This document shows positions 42,520 to 50,117 of a DNA stretch of 64,000 nucleotides, one piece after another. The notes under the pieces were generated by a model, which ran no database searches, had not been told where the DNA came from, and worked only from the letters and a program-made list of their open reading frames with translations. Both the position numbers and the translations under genes were made by a program. The stretch spans positions 203,012 through 267,011 of the forward strand of contig QFPK01000002.1 in assembly GCA_003248865.1 (NCBI GenBank), written 5' to 3'. The stretch is from Sphingomonas sp. Its GTDB lineage: Bacteria; Pseudomonadota; Alphaproteobacteria; Sphingomonadales; Sphingomonadaceae. The number at the start of each line of letters is the position of its first letter. Positions within the stretch are counted from its first letter, which is position 1.

Positions 42520-44096
42520 GCGAACTTCAGCGCCTTTGCGGTCTTCACGCCGGGCAGGGCGGCGATGTCCTTCAGCGTCGCATCATCCACACCGGAGTCG
42601 ATGGAGAGCAGCAGGATCGCTTCCGCGCCCGCATCGCGGCGGCCGAGGTGGAAGGTGCCGATGTTGACGCCCGCTTCGCCGAGACGAGTGCCGAGGCGGC
42701 CGATGAAGCCGGGCTTGTCTTCGTTAATGATGAAGATCATGCGATCGGCGAAATCGGCTTCCACCTTGATCCCGAAGATCTCCACGAGGCGCGGCTGGGA
42801 GGTGCCGAACAGCGTGCCCGCCACCGAGCGTTCCCCGGCCGGAGACTTCACCTTCACCCGCACCAGCGTCTGGTAATCGGTGTCGCGCTCGTGGCGGACT
42901 TCGGCGACTTCGATGTTGCGGTCCCGCGCCATCGTCGGCGCGTTCACCATGTTCACCGTGTCGGAGAAGGTGCGCATCAGGCCCGCCAGCACCGCGCCGG
43001 TGATCGGCTTGATGTTGAGCTGGGCGGCTGCCCCTTCCACTTCCACCGTGACGGAGCGGATCTCGTCTCCGGTGAGCTGGCCGATCAGATGGCCCAGATG
43101 CTCCGCCAGCGCCATATAGGGCTTCAGCTTCGGCGCGTCCTCGGCCGAGAGGCTCGGCATGTTGAGCGCGTTGGTGACGCCGCCGGTCAGCAGGAAGTCC
43201 GCCATCTGCTCGGCCACCTGGATCGCCACATTCACCTGCGCTTCGTCCGTCGAGGCACCGAGGTGGGGGGTGGAGATGAAGTTGGGGGTGCCGAACAGCG
43301 GGCTTGCGGTCGCGGGCTCCTCCACGAACACGTCCAGCGCGGCGCCTGCGATATGGCCGGATTCCAGCCCCGCCTTCAGCGCCACTTCGTCGATCAGCCC
43401 GCCGCGCGCGCAGTTGATGATGCGCACGCCCTTCTTCGTCTTCGCCAGATTCTCAGCGGAGAGGATATTGCGGGTGCTGTCTGTGAGGGGGGTGTGCAGG
43501 GTGATGAAGTCGGCCTTGGCGAGCAGCTCATCCAGCGTCACCTTCTCCACGCCCAGATCCTTGGCGCGTTCCGGCGTGAGGAAGGGATCGAAGGCGATCA
43601 CCTTCATCTTCAGCCCCAGCCCGCGTTCGGCCACGATGGAACCGATGTTGCCGCAGCCGATCAGACCCAGCACCTTGGAAGTGACTTCCACCCCCATGAA
43701 GCGGTTCTTTTCCCACTTGCCGGCCTGTGTGGAGGCGTCGGCCTCTGGCAGCTGGCGGGCGAGCGCGAACATCAGCGCGATGGCATGTTCGGCCGTGGTG
43801 ATGGAGTTGCCGAACGGCGTGTTCATCACCACGATGCCGCGCTGGGTGGCGGCGGGCACGTCCACATTGTCCACCCCGATGCCGGCGCGGCCGATCACCT
43901 TCAGGTTGGTGGCGGCGTCCAGCAGGGCGGCGGTCGCCTTGGTGGAGGAGCGGATGGCGAGGCCGTCATAGTCGCCGATGATGGCGGCCAGCTCTTCCTT
44001 GGTGAGGCCGGGCTTTTCGACCACATCGATCCCGCGGGCGCGGAAGATTTCGGCGGCCTTGGGGGACATCTTGTCGGAAATCAGGACTTTAGGCAT
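42516..44096 (-). CDS. serA: D-3-phosphoglycerate dehydrogenase
   Basis: The 526-residue enzyme oxidises 3-phosphoglycerate, the first step of serine synthesis. It has the NAD-binding motif LGLIGCGNIGSIVAE (about 143-157), catalytic Arg/Glu/His region with NCARGGLIDE and STPHLGAST, an intervening ASB domain (about 320-450) and a C-terminal ACT domain (about 455-526, IFIINEDKPGFIGRLGTRL). It lies 3 bp downstream of serC. Confidence 0.97.
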   Translation of the reverse strand: MPKVLISDKMSPKAAEIFRARGIDVVEKPGLTKEELAAIIGDYDGLAIRSSTKATAALLDAATNLKVIGRAGIGVDNVDVPAATQRGIVVMNTPFGNSITTAEHAIALMFALARQLPEADASTQAGKWEKNRFMGVEVTSKVLGLIGCGNIGSIVAERGLGLKMKVIAFDPFLTPERAKDLGVEKVTLDELLAKADFITLHTPLTDSTRNILSAENLAKTKKGVRIINCARGGLIDEVALKAGLESGHIAGAALDVFVEEPATASPLFGTPNFISTPHLGASTDEAQVNVAIQVAEQMADFLLTGGVTNALNMPSLSAEDAPKLKPYMALAEHLGHLIGQLTGDEIRSVTVEVEGAAAQLNIKPITGAVLAGLMRTFSDTVNMVNAPTMARDRNIEVAEVRHERDTDYQTLVRVKVKSPAGERSVAGTLFGTSQPRLVEIFGIKVEADFADRMIFIINEDKPGFIGRLGTRLGEAGVNIGTFHLGRRDAGAEAILLLSIDSGVDDATLKDIAALPGVKTAKALKFA

Positions 44097-44099
44097 GGC

Positions 44100-45221
44100 T
44101 CAAGCCTCCTTCGCGGTGGCATAGGCCCAGTCGAGCCAGGGGATCAGGGCTTCGATATCGGCGGTGTCGACAGTGGCGCCGCACCAGATACGCAGCGACG
44201 GTGGGGCATCGCGATAGCCGTTGATGTCATACGCGACGCCTTCCTTTTCGAGCAGGGAGGCCATCGCCTTCGGCAGCTCCGCAGGCCCGTCGATCTTGAT
44301 GCAGACCGACGTGTTGGAGCGGGTGGCGGGATCGACCGCGAGGTTGGACGCCCAGGGGGTGCGATCCACCCAGCCGTTAAGCGCGGCGGCATTGGCGTTG
44401 GCGCGGGCGAACAGGGCGGGGAGGCCGCCGAGGCCCTCGGCCCAGCGCAGCGCATCGAGATAATCTTCCACCGCCAGCATGGAGGGGGTGTTGATCGTCT
44501 CGCCCACGAAGATGCCGTCGATCAGCTTGCCGCCTTTCGTCAGCCGGAAGATCTTGGGCAACGGCCATGCCGGGGTGTAGCTTTCCAGCCGCTCCACCGC
44601 GCGCGGCGAGAGGATGAGGATGCCGTGCGCGCCTTCGCTGCCCAGCACCTTCTGCCAGCTGAAGGTGACGACATCGAGCTTGGCGAACGGCAGGTCCTGC
44701 GCGAAGGCGGCGCTGGTGGCGTCGCAGAGCGTCAGGCCCTCGCGGTCGTCCGAGATCCAGTCGGCGTTGGGAACCCGCACGCCCGACGTCGTGCCGTTCC
44801 AGGTGAAGAGAATGTCAGACGCCTGATCGACGGCGGAGAGATCGGGGAGGACGCCATAGTCGCCCTTGATGACGATGGGGTTCAGCTTCAGCTGCTTCAC
44901 CGCATCCGTCACCCAGCCTTCGCCGAAGCTTTCCCAGGCGATTGCCGTGACGGGTTTGGCGCCCAGCAGGCTCCACATCGCCATTTCATAGGCGCCGGTG
45001 TCGGACGCGGGGACAATGCCGATTCGATAGTCGGCGGGAACCCCCAGCACGGCGCGGGTGCGGTCGATCGCGTCCTTCAGACGCGTCTTGCCGATCTTGG
45101 CGCGGTGAGAGCGCCCGAGGCTGTCCGTGGGGAGGGTGGAAAGGTCGTATCCGGGGCGCTTTGCGCAGGGGCCGGACGAAAAATGCGCACGCGCGGGGCG
45201 TGCGGTTGGCTTGGCAGTCAT
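44100..45221 (-). CDS. serC: Phosphoserine aminotransferase
   Basis: The 373-residue PLP enzyme converts 3-phosphohydroxypyruvate to phosphoserine. The PLP lysine is in FSWQKVLGSEGAHG (Lys near 190) and the phosphate-binding starter FSSGPCAKRPGY is near the N-terminus. It belongs to the alphaproteobacterial long SerC group. It is the first gene of the serine operon and has a short structured leader. Confidence 0.96.
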   Translation of the reverse strand: MTAKPTARPARAHFSSGPCAKRPGYDLSTLPTDSLGRSHRAKIGKTRLKDAIDRTRAVLGVPADYRIGIVPASDTGAYEMAMWSLLGAKPVTAIAWESFGEGWVTDAVKQLKLNPIVIKGDYGVLPDLSAVDQASDILFTWNGTTSGVRVPNADWISDDREGLTLCDATSAAFAQDLPFAKLDVVTFSWQKVLGSEGAHGILILSPRAVERLESYTPAWPLPKIFRLTKGGKLIDGIFVGETINTPSMLAVEDYLDALRWAEGLGGLPALFARANANAAALNGWVDRTPWASNLAVDPATRSNTSVCIKIDGPAELPKAMASLLEKEGVAYDINGYRDAPPSLRIWCGATVDTADIEALIPWLDWAYATAKEA

Positions 45222-45270
45222 ATTCTCTCCTCTCAGAGAGCGCGCGCCGCGTTGGGACGGCGTGGCCCGC
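45222..45270 (-). promoter_or_regulatory. Candidate serC leader RNA
   Basis: The leader between promoter and serC can fold into two hairpins: CGCCG-(8 nt)-CGGCG (45245-45262) and CTCTC-T-GAGAG (45230-45240). The second hairpin overlaps the GAGGAGAG ribosome-binding site (45225-45232), so folding could limit translation. Position and two-hairpin shape agree with what I recall of the alphaproteobacterial serC motif (Rfam serC), but I could not check it against a covariance model. Confidence 0.45.
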
Positions 45271-45275
45271 CGCCG

Positions 45276-45303
45276 CCAATACAGGCGAAATGTGGCGGGT
45301 CAA
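45276..45303 (-). promoter_or_regulatory. Candidate sigma-70 promoter of the serC operon
   Basis: On the minus strand TTGACC (45303-45298) and TATTGG (45281-45276) are separated by 16 bp and lie about 55-80 bp upstream of the serC start. The -35 matches consensus well, the -10 only partly. Confidence 0.45.
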
Positions 45304-45433
45304 GGAAAAGCTGGGGCGAAAACCAGATCAGTTCGGTTTCGTGGCGGGGGCCCGGGCAGGGTGTGGCGTCAAACAGCGTTTCCGCGCGTCTTCCGGTGGA
45401 AATCTGCCCCGCGACGCCCTATGTTGGAGGGCA

Positions 45434-46303
45434 ATGAAAAAAGAAAGCAGGCACACGCCGTTCAAGCCGGCGTCCCGCGAAGCGGATTTCGCGGCCAACC
45501 CCACCCCCACGGCGCAGACGGAACATTCCGCCTATCGCCTCGCCTTCCAGGATGATGATTTCCTGCTGCGCGAGGAACTGCGCCCGGTGCGCTTCCAGCT
45601 GGAGCTGATGAAGCCCGAACTGCTGCTGTCCGAAGCAGGGATCGCCTCCACCTTCGTCTTCTACGGCTCGGCGCGAATCCCCTCGCCCGAGGAAGTGGAC
45701 GAGCTGCGCGCCAACGCCGACACGCCGGAGCGCAAGGCCGTCGTGGAACGGCTGGCGGCCAAGGCGCGCTATTATGAGGAAGCGCGCAAGCTTGCCTTCC
45801 TGGCCTCGTGCCGGGAATGCGACATCGGCGGGCCGCGCGATTATGTGGTCTGCTCGGGCGGCGGCCCCTCCATCATGGAAGCCGCCAACCGCGGCGCGCA
45901 CGATGCGCGGGCGCCCTCCGTCGGGCTCAACATCATCCTGCCGCACGAGCAGCTGCCGAACGCCTATGTCACGCCCGGCCTGAGCTTCCAGTTCCACTAT
46001 TTCGCGCTGAGGAAGATGCACTTCCTGATGCGCGCCCGCGCCGTCGCGGTGTTCCCCGGCGGCTTCGGCACCTTCGACGAACTGTTCGAACTGCTGACGC
46101 TGGTGCAGACCGGCAAGATGGCGCGCATCCCCATCCTGCTGTTCGGGCGGGAATTCTGGGACAAGGTGGTGAACTTCCAGGCACTGGCCGACGAAGGCGT
46201 GATCTCTCCGCGCGATCTGGAGCTGTTCCATTTCGTGGAAACCGCCGACGAAGCCTGGGACTTCGTGTGCCGGAGCGCTGAGGAAACGGCGAAGGCGGCT
46301 TGA
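45434..46303 (+). CDS. LOG family protein (TIGR00730-like)
   Basis: The 289-residue protein has the lysine-decarboxylase-like Rossmann fold of LOG proteins: STFVFYGSARIPSP near 75, VCSGGGPSIMEAANRGAHDA, and the nucleotide-binding PGGFGTFDELFELLTL (about 205-220). LOG enzymes release free bases from nucleoside 5'-monophosphates (cytokinin activation in plants); bacterial roles include nucleotide hydrolysis. The start at 45434 follows a GGAGGG site. It is divergent from serC. Confidence 0.88.
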   Translation: MKKESRHTPFKPASREADFAANPTPTAQTEHSAYRLAFQDDDFLLREELRPVRFQLELMKPELLLSEAGIASTFVFYGSARIPSPEEVDELRANADTPERKAVVERLAAKARYYEEARKLAFLASCRECDIGGPRDYVVCSGGGPSIMEAANRGAHDARAPSVGLNIILPHEQLPNAYVTPGLSFQFHYFALRKMHFLMRARAVAVFPGGFGTFDELFELLTLVQTGKMARIPILLFGREFWDKVVNFQALADEGVISPRDLELFHFVETADEAWDFVCRSAEETAKAA

Positions 46304-46461
46304 GTTGGGGCGGAGGCGGTTTTTTGCCTCCGGCGGGGCCAAGGAAATGATTTCCCTGCACCCTCCAAGTGTGCGTTGCGCGCTACTCATAAGCCGCACG
46401 TCTGACATGATTTGATTGCCTGCGGCGCTGGCAAGGCGCGCTCCCCTTGCTTCACCGCTTC

Positions 46462-46545
46462 GTCACCCCGGGCTTGACCCGGGGTCCAGCTGTTCTTCGG
46501 CAACGTCAGACTAAGAAGCTGGACCCCGGGTCAAGCCCGGGGTGA
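46462..46545. repeat. REP doublet, inverted pair
   Basis: Two near-identical 29-30-bp units (46462-46491 and 46517-46545) face each other across 25 bp and can form a long cruciform or RNA stem. A single unit of the same sequence occurs at 11069-11098. The doublet is inserted inside repeat family A copy 1 and is absent from copy 2. Confidence 0.8.
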
Positions 46546-46665
46546 TGTGGGGAGAATGGACGGCGCAATATCCAAGCGCCGCAGGCAATCAAACTCCCCA
46601 GCCGCAGCAACCTGAACGATCACCCTGCTAATGTGGGTGAAGGGAGCACGGCTCCCTGCCGGGTT

Positions 46666-46692
46666 CCAAGGGCAGAGCCCTTGGTTTTGCTT
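46666..46692 (+). terminator. Rho-independent terminator-like hairpin C
   Basis: CCAAGGGC-AGA-GCCCTTGG is an 8-bp perfect stem followed by TTTTGCTT on the plus strand. It is the last block of repeat family A copy 1, about 360 bp past the LOG gene and just before the stop of the convergent S41 protease gene. Confidence 0.6.
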
Positions 46693-46695
46693 GCT

Positions 46696-48150
46696 CTAGA
46701 AGCTCCCCGGAGACTCGCGCTGGGCGACTGTCGGCCTGTCTGGGGTGAGCAATGCCGGCTGGGACGAGAGCGACTGCGCGGTCGAGATGCCGCTGAGTGC
46801 GGTGCAGCTGTTGCCTCTGAGAGCCGAGAGGGCGACGCGTGTCGAATCCTCGTCGGCGGAGCCCATGTCGTGGGAGATATCGTCTTCGGCGCGGCAGGTT
46901 CGGCTGACGGAGGAGGCGAGGCCGGAGAAATAATCGCCCTGGCGGTCCGCGTTCTTGGTGGCGAAGGCGATGATGCGCAGCCGGTCGTCGCAGGCGCTGC
47001 GGTCCCGGGCGATCTGGCCGACGGGTTTGCCATAGGTGTTGGCGCCGACGAGGATCACATTGTCTTTCAGCCATGGCAGCATGGCGTTGATGACCAGTTC
47101 GCTGGCGGATGCGCTGGCGCCGGTGGTGATGAAGGCGAGTTTGACCGGGGAGGTGGACTGCGGCTGCCGCTGGAAGCGGCGGGTTTCGTTATACTGCGAC
47201 TTGGAGGAGCGGAATTCGGTGTAGGACTGCACGTCGACCGTGGAGCGGGCGCCGCCCAGCAGGTCTCCCATCAGTTCGGCGATGCTGACGAGGCCGCCGC
47301 CATTGTAGCGCAGGTCCACGATGATCTCCGTGATCCCGGCGGCGCGCAGGCTGTCGAAGGCGGTGCGGAGCGCCGGATCGGCGGTGCTGATGAAGGTGCG
47401 CAGGTTGATGTAGCCCACCTGCCGGCCGGAATCGGTGAGGATCTTCACGCCATAGGCAGGGGAGACCGGCTGCAATGCGTAATCGGCCTTGGTGACGCTG
47501 ACGACGCGGGTGCCGAGCCCGTCCGGGATGCGCAGCGCGCGGGTGAGGCCCGGCGTGCTGGCGCCGAGCGCGTCGGACACCGCCTGATCGCCGCCCTGCG
47601 CGAACAGGGTGGAGACGTCGGTGAGAGAGGAGGCCGTGGGGCCGATGGCCAGGATTTCGGTGCCGCGCCGCAGCCCCTGCGCATGGCCGGGGGCGGATTC
47701 ATAGGCCTCCACGATGAACAGGCGGCGGGCCGAACTATCGTAGCGCAGGCGGATGCCGAATCCGGCGGTCTGGCCGCTGTTGTAATAGGCTTCCTCGGCG
47801 GCGATCGAATCGATGTAGGTGAAGTAACGGTCCTTGCCCTGCGCGCGGGCGGTGGCCGTGAGCGCGTCCACATAATCGGAGACGGTGGAGTAGGGCGACG
47901 GGTTCAGCGAGGCGGGCAGGGTTTCCGGGAACAGATACCATTCGTTCAGCTGGGCGGCGGCCCAGTCCTGCCGTTCGCGAAGCGAGCAGCCGGTTGGTGT
48001 CGGGGTGGGGGTCGGCGTTGGTGTGGGGGTCGGCGTTGGCGTTGGGGTTGGCGTGGTGGACGTGCCGCCTCCCCCGGTGCCGCCACCGGATGAACAGCCA
48101 ATCAGAAGAGCGGAAACCGCCGCAGCGGCGAGCAGGGGTAAGCGATACAT
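46696..48150 (-). CDS. S41-family (C-terminal processing) peptidase lipoprotein
   Basis: The 484-residue protein has a lipobox LIGC (Cys19), a Gly/Ser linker and a Thr-Pro dipeptide run (about 33-53), then a S41 protease. A PDZ-like part covers about 125-230. The catalytic domain shows VDLRYNGGG (279-286), the nucleophile in TTGASASASELV (Ser345 or Ser347) and Lys375 in YGKPVG. It is probably anchored at the outer membrane facing the periplasm. The Thr-Pro codon run is a tandem DNA repeat (47993-48056). Confidence 0.9.
   Translation of the reverse strand: MYRLPLLAAAAVSALLIGCSSGGGTGGGGTSTTPTPTPTPTPTPTPTPTPTPTGCSLRERQDWAAAQLNEWYLFPETLPASLNPSPYSTVSDYVDALTATARAQGKDRYFTYIDSIAAEEAYYNSGQTAGFGIRLRYDSSARRLFIVEAYESAPGHAQGLRRGTEILAIGPTASSLTDVSTLFAQGGDQAVSDALGASTPGLTRALRIPDGLGTRVVSVTKADYALQPVSPAYGVKILTDSGRQVGYINLRTFISTADPALRTAFDSLRAAGITEIIVDLRYNGGGLVSIAELMGDLLGGARSTVDVQSYTEFRSSKSQYNETRRFQRQPQSTSPVKLAFITTGASASASELVINAMLPWLKDNVILVGANTYGKPVGQIARDRSACDDRLRIIAFATKNADRQGDYFSGLASSVSRTCRAEDDISHDMGSADEDSTRVALSALRGNSCTALSGISTAQSLSSQPALLTPDRPTVAQRESPGSF
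47993..48056. repeat. Thr-Pro codon tandem repeat
   Basis: A run of near-identical 6-bp units (GGTGTC/GGGGTC/GGCGTT variants on the plus strand) encodes about ten Thr-Pro pairs in the linker of the S41 lipoprotein. Such runs can change length by slippage without shifting the frame. Confidence 0.75.
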
Positions 48151-48229
48151 CGCTTCAGACTAGCGCCACCGGCGGATGAGGGAAGAGCCATTCCGCACGG
48201 CTGGGCGCAACCGCGCGGAAACCGGCGCT

Positions 48230-48889
48230 TCAGGCTTTTGCGGGTGCGGCTGCCGGGGCTTCGGCGTCCGGCGCGGCGGCGCCCGGGGCTGCTGCCGCAT
48301 CGGCGGCGGGCGCTGCGGCTGCATCCGCGGCGGGCGCTGCCTCTGCCGGAACGGCCGGGATGGCGAGCGGGCTGTCGCTCTTGCTGTTCAGGAAGGCGAT
48401 CAGGTTGGCGCGGTCTTCCGGCTTGCTGATGCCCGCGAAGCTCATCTTGTTGCCGGGGATGTACTTCTTCGGGTTGGCGACCCAGTGGGCCAGCGCGTCC
48501 CAGTCCCACGGCTTGCCGGCGGTGGCCTTCATCGCGTCGGAATAGCCGAAGCCCGCCTGATGCGCATGATGGTTGCCGACGATGCCCCACAGATTGGGGC
48601 CGATTCCGGTGGCGCCACCCTTGTCGATGGTGTGGCACGAAGCGCACTTCTTGAACTGCGCTTCGCCCTTGGCGATGTCGGCGGATGCCAGATAGAATTC
48701 GATCGGCTTTTCGGCCGCTGCGGTTGCGCCGCCGGCTTCGCCTTCAACTTCCACCCCTTCGACCACATAGCCGGGCTTTTCCGGCGCATGGGTGGGGAAC
48801 ATGTAGCCGGTCAGGATCGACAGGCCCAGAACCGAAATGGCCGCCGCCAGCACCCAGCCGGCAATCTTGTTCCACTCGTAGCTGTCCAC
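48230..48889 (-). CDS. Membrane-anchored cytochrome c family protein
   Basis: The 219-residue protein starts at GTG 48889 (MDSYEWNKIAGWVLAAAI), which agrees with homologues; upstream in-frame codons are not family-like. One N-terminal transmembrane anchor (about 9-30) precedes a class I cytochrome c domain with CASCH (Cys82, Cys85, His86) and axial Met149 in NKMSFAG. The C-terminal tail (about 178-219) is almost entirely Ala/Pro/Asp. It is likely an electron carrier between bc1 and oxidase (cytochrome c552/cy type). Confidence 0.92.
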   Translation of the reverse strand: MDSYEWNKIAGWVLAAAISVLGLSILTGYMFPTHAPEKPGYVVEGVEVEGEAGGATAAAEKPIEFYLASADIAKGEAQFKKCASCHTIDKGGATGIGPNLWGIVGNHHAHQAGFGYSDAMKATAGKPWDWDALAHWVANPKKYIPGNKMSFAGISKPEDRANLIAFLNSKSDSPLAIPAVPAEAAPAADAAAAPAADAAAAPGAAAPDAEAPAAAPAKA

Positions 48890-49055
48890 CTGTCCCGAAC
48901 TCCGAATATATGGGGCCCTGAAATGAAGCCGCTTCTTGGCTGGCGGCGCCATTCCCCTCACCGGCCTCAATAGAAACAGCCGTGCGCCTTGGCAATGCTT
49001 GGGGGCACCCGCCAAATGCCGCAGGTGACAGCGGGATATCGTGGGATTCGGCGGG

Positions 49056-49135
49056 CAGCTGAGGCGGCTGCCGATCCTGACAGTTGAGGCGGCTGCCGAT
49101 CCGGGAAGTTGACGGCATGCCCCCGATCCGGGCAA
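49056..49135. repeat. 25-bp direct repeats upstream of pheA
   Basis: Two adjacent copies (49056-49080 and 49081-49105) share CAGNTGAGGCGGCTGCCGAT and a CC-ending, with a third decayed copy up to about 49133. They lie between the divergent cytochrome c and pheA genes, directly upstream of pheA. They may be operator-like or a slippage product. Confidence 0.65.
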
Positions 49136-49145
49136 GCGCCCGCCC

Positions 49146-50054
49146 ATGCAAAGCTATCCCCCCCTTGCCCAGCGCCTTGTCGACGAGATGCGCAGCCGTG
49201 CCGCCGCCGAGCCGGGCCGCGCCGTCGCCTTTCAGGGCGCGCCGGGCGCCTATTCGCACCAGGCCGTGCGCGAAGTGGCGCCTGAAGGGTTGCCGCTGCC
49301 CTGTTTCAGCTTCGAGGATGCCATTGCCGCCGTGCAGGAAGGCGCGGCTTCGCTGGCGGTGATTCCAGTGGAGAACAGCCTGCACGGCCGGGTGGCGGAC
49401 GTGCATTTCCTGCTGCCCGAATCCGGCCTGTCCATCACCGGCGAACATTATGTGAAGGTGGAGCATTGCCTGCTTGGCGCGCCGGCTGCGCAGCTGGCGG
49501 ACGTGCGCGAGGTGATTTCGCATCCGCAGGCGCTGGGGCAGTGCCGCAAGCGGCTGCGCAAGTTGGGGCTGGTTTCCACCAGCTATGCCGACACTGCTGC
49601 CGCTGCCGCCGCAGTAGCCGGGGAGGGCGACCTGAAGATGGCCGCCATCGCTTCGAAGCTGGCAGGAGAGCTGTATGGCAACAGCCTGCTGGTGGAGGGG
49701 CTGCAGGATGCCGACCACAACCGCACCCGATTCCTGCTGCTGGCGCGAACCGCGAAGGAGGCGGTGGCGGGTGACGGCCGCTTCAAGACCACGCTGGCGT
49801 TCGAGGTGAAGAATGCGCCCGCCGCGCTGTTCAAGGCGCTGGGCGGCTTTGCCACCAACGGCGTGAACCTGGCGCGGCTGGAAAGCCATCTGCGCGGCGG
49901 GGCCTTCACGGCGGCCGAGTTCCTGATCGACATCGAGGGCAGCCCGGCCGAGCCGCCGGTGGCGCGCGCGCTGGAGGAACTGGCCTTCCATTCCAAATGG
50001 GTGCGGCTGCTGGGCACCTATCCGATGGTGCCGCCGGAGGTCGCCGCGCCTTAA
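49146..50054 (+). CDS. pheA: Prephenate dehydratase
   Basis: The 302-residue monofunctional enzyme makes phenylpyruvate for phenylalanine synthesis. The catalytic domain has FQGAPGAYSHQA (about 29-40), IPVENSLHGRV (about 76-86) and the TRF motif in ADHNRTRFLLLAR. A C-terminal ACT domain (about 215-290, TTLAFEVKNAPAALFKAL and LESHLRGG) gives feedback inhibition by phenylalanine. It is divergent from the cytochrome c gene. Confidence 0.95.
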   Translation: MQSYPPLAQRLVDEMRSRAAAEPGRAVAFQGAPGAYSHQAVREVAPEGLPLPCFSFEDAIAAVQEGAASLAVIPVENSLHGRVADVHFLLPESGLSITGEHYVKVEHCLLGAPAAQLADVREVISHPQALGQCRKRLRKLGLVSTSYADTAAAAAAVAGEGDLKMAAIASKLAGELYGNSLLVEGLQDADHNRTRFLLLARTAKEAVAGDGRFKTTLAFEVKNAPAALFKALGGFATNGVNLARLESHLRGGAFTAAEFLIDIEGSPAEPPVARALEELAFHSKWVRLLGTYPMVPPEVAAP

Positions 50055-50117
50055 GCTGCTCTGATCCCGGCCGTTCACGCTCCCAGGGTCTGATGCTTGG
50101 GAGCGAGCCATGTCTTT

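Larger units (their letters stand above)
46312..46692 (+). repeat. Composite intergenic repeat family A, copy 1
   Basis: This 381-bp gene-free stretch is homologous, block by block and in opposite orientation, to 60188-60425. Shared blocks are a T-run followed by GCCTCCGGCGGG, a palindrome around GGAAATGATTTCC, TTTGATTGCCTGCGGCGCT, hairpin A (CACCC...GGGTG, 46621-46639), hairpin B (46641-46657) and hairpin C (46666-46684). It starts 9 bp after the LOG gene stop. This copy is longer because it contains a REP doublet inside a 19-bp inverted repeat (46411-46429 and 46575-46593). Confidence 0.8.

Noticed and set aside
42450..45437. Plus-strand open frame of 995 codons opposite hisZ, serA and serC
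   Set aside because: Antisense shadow of three clearly recognised genes; no domain and His/Gly/Arg-rich composition.
47993..48056. Short tandem repeat considered as CRISPR-like
   Set aside because: It is a Thr-Pro codon run inside the S41 lipoprotein gene; there are no spacers. No CRISPR array was seen in the window.
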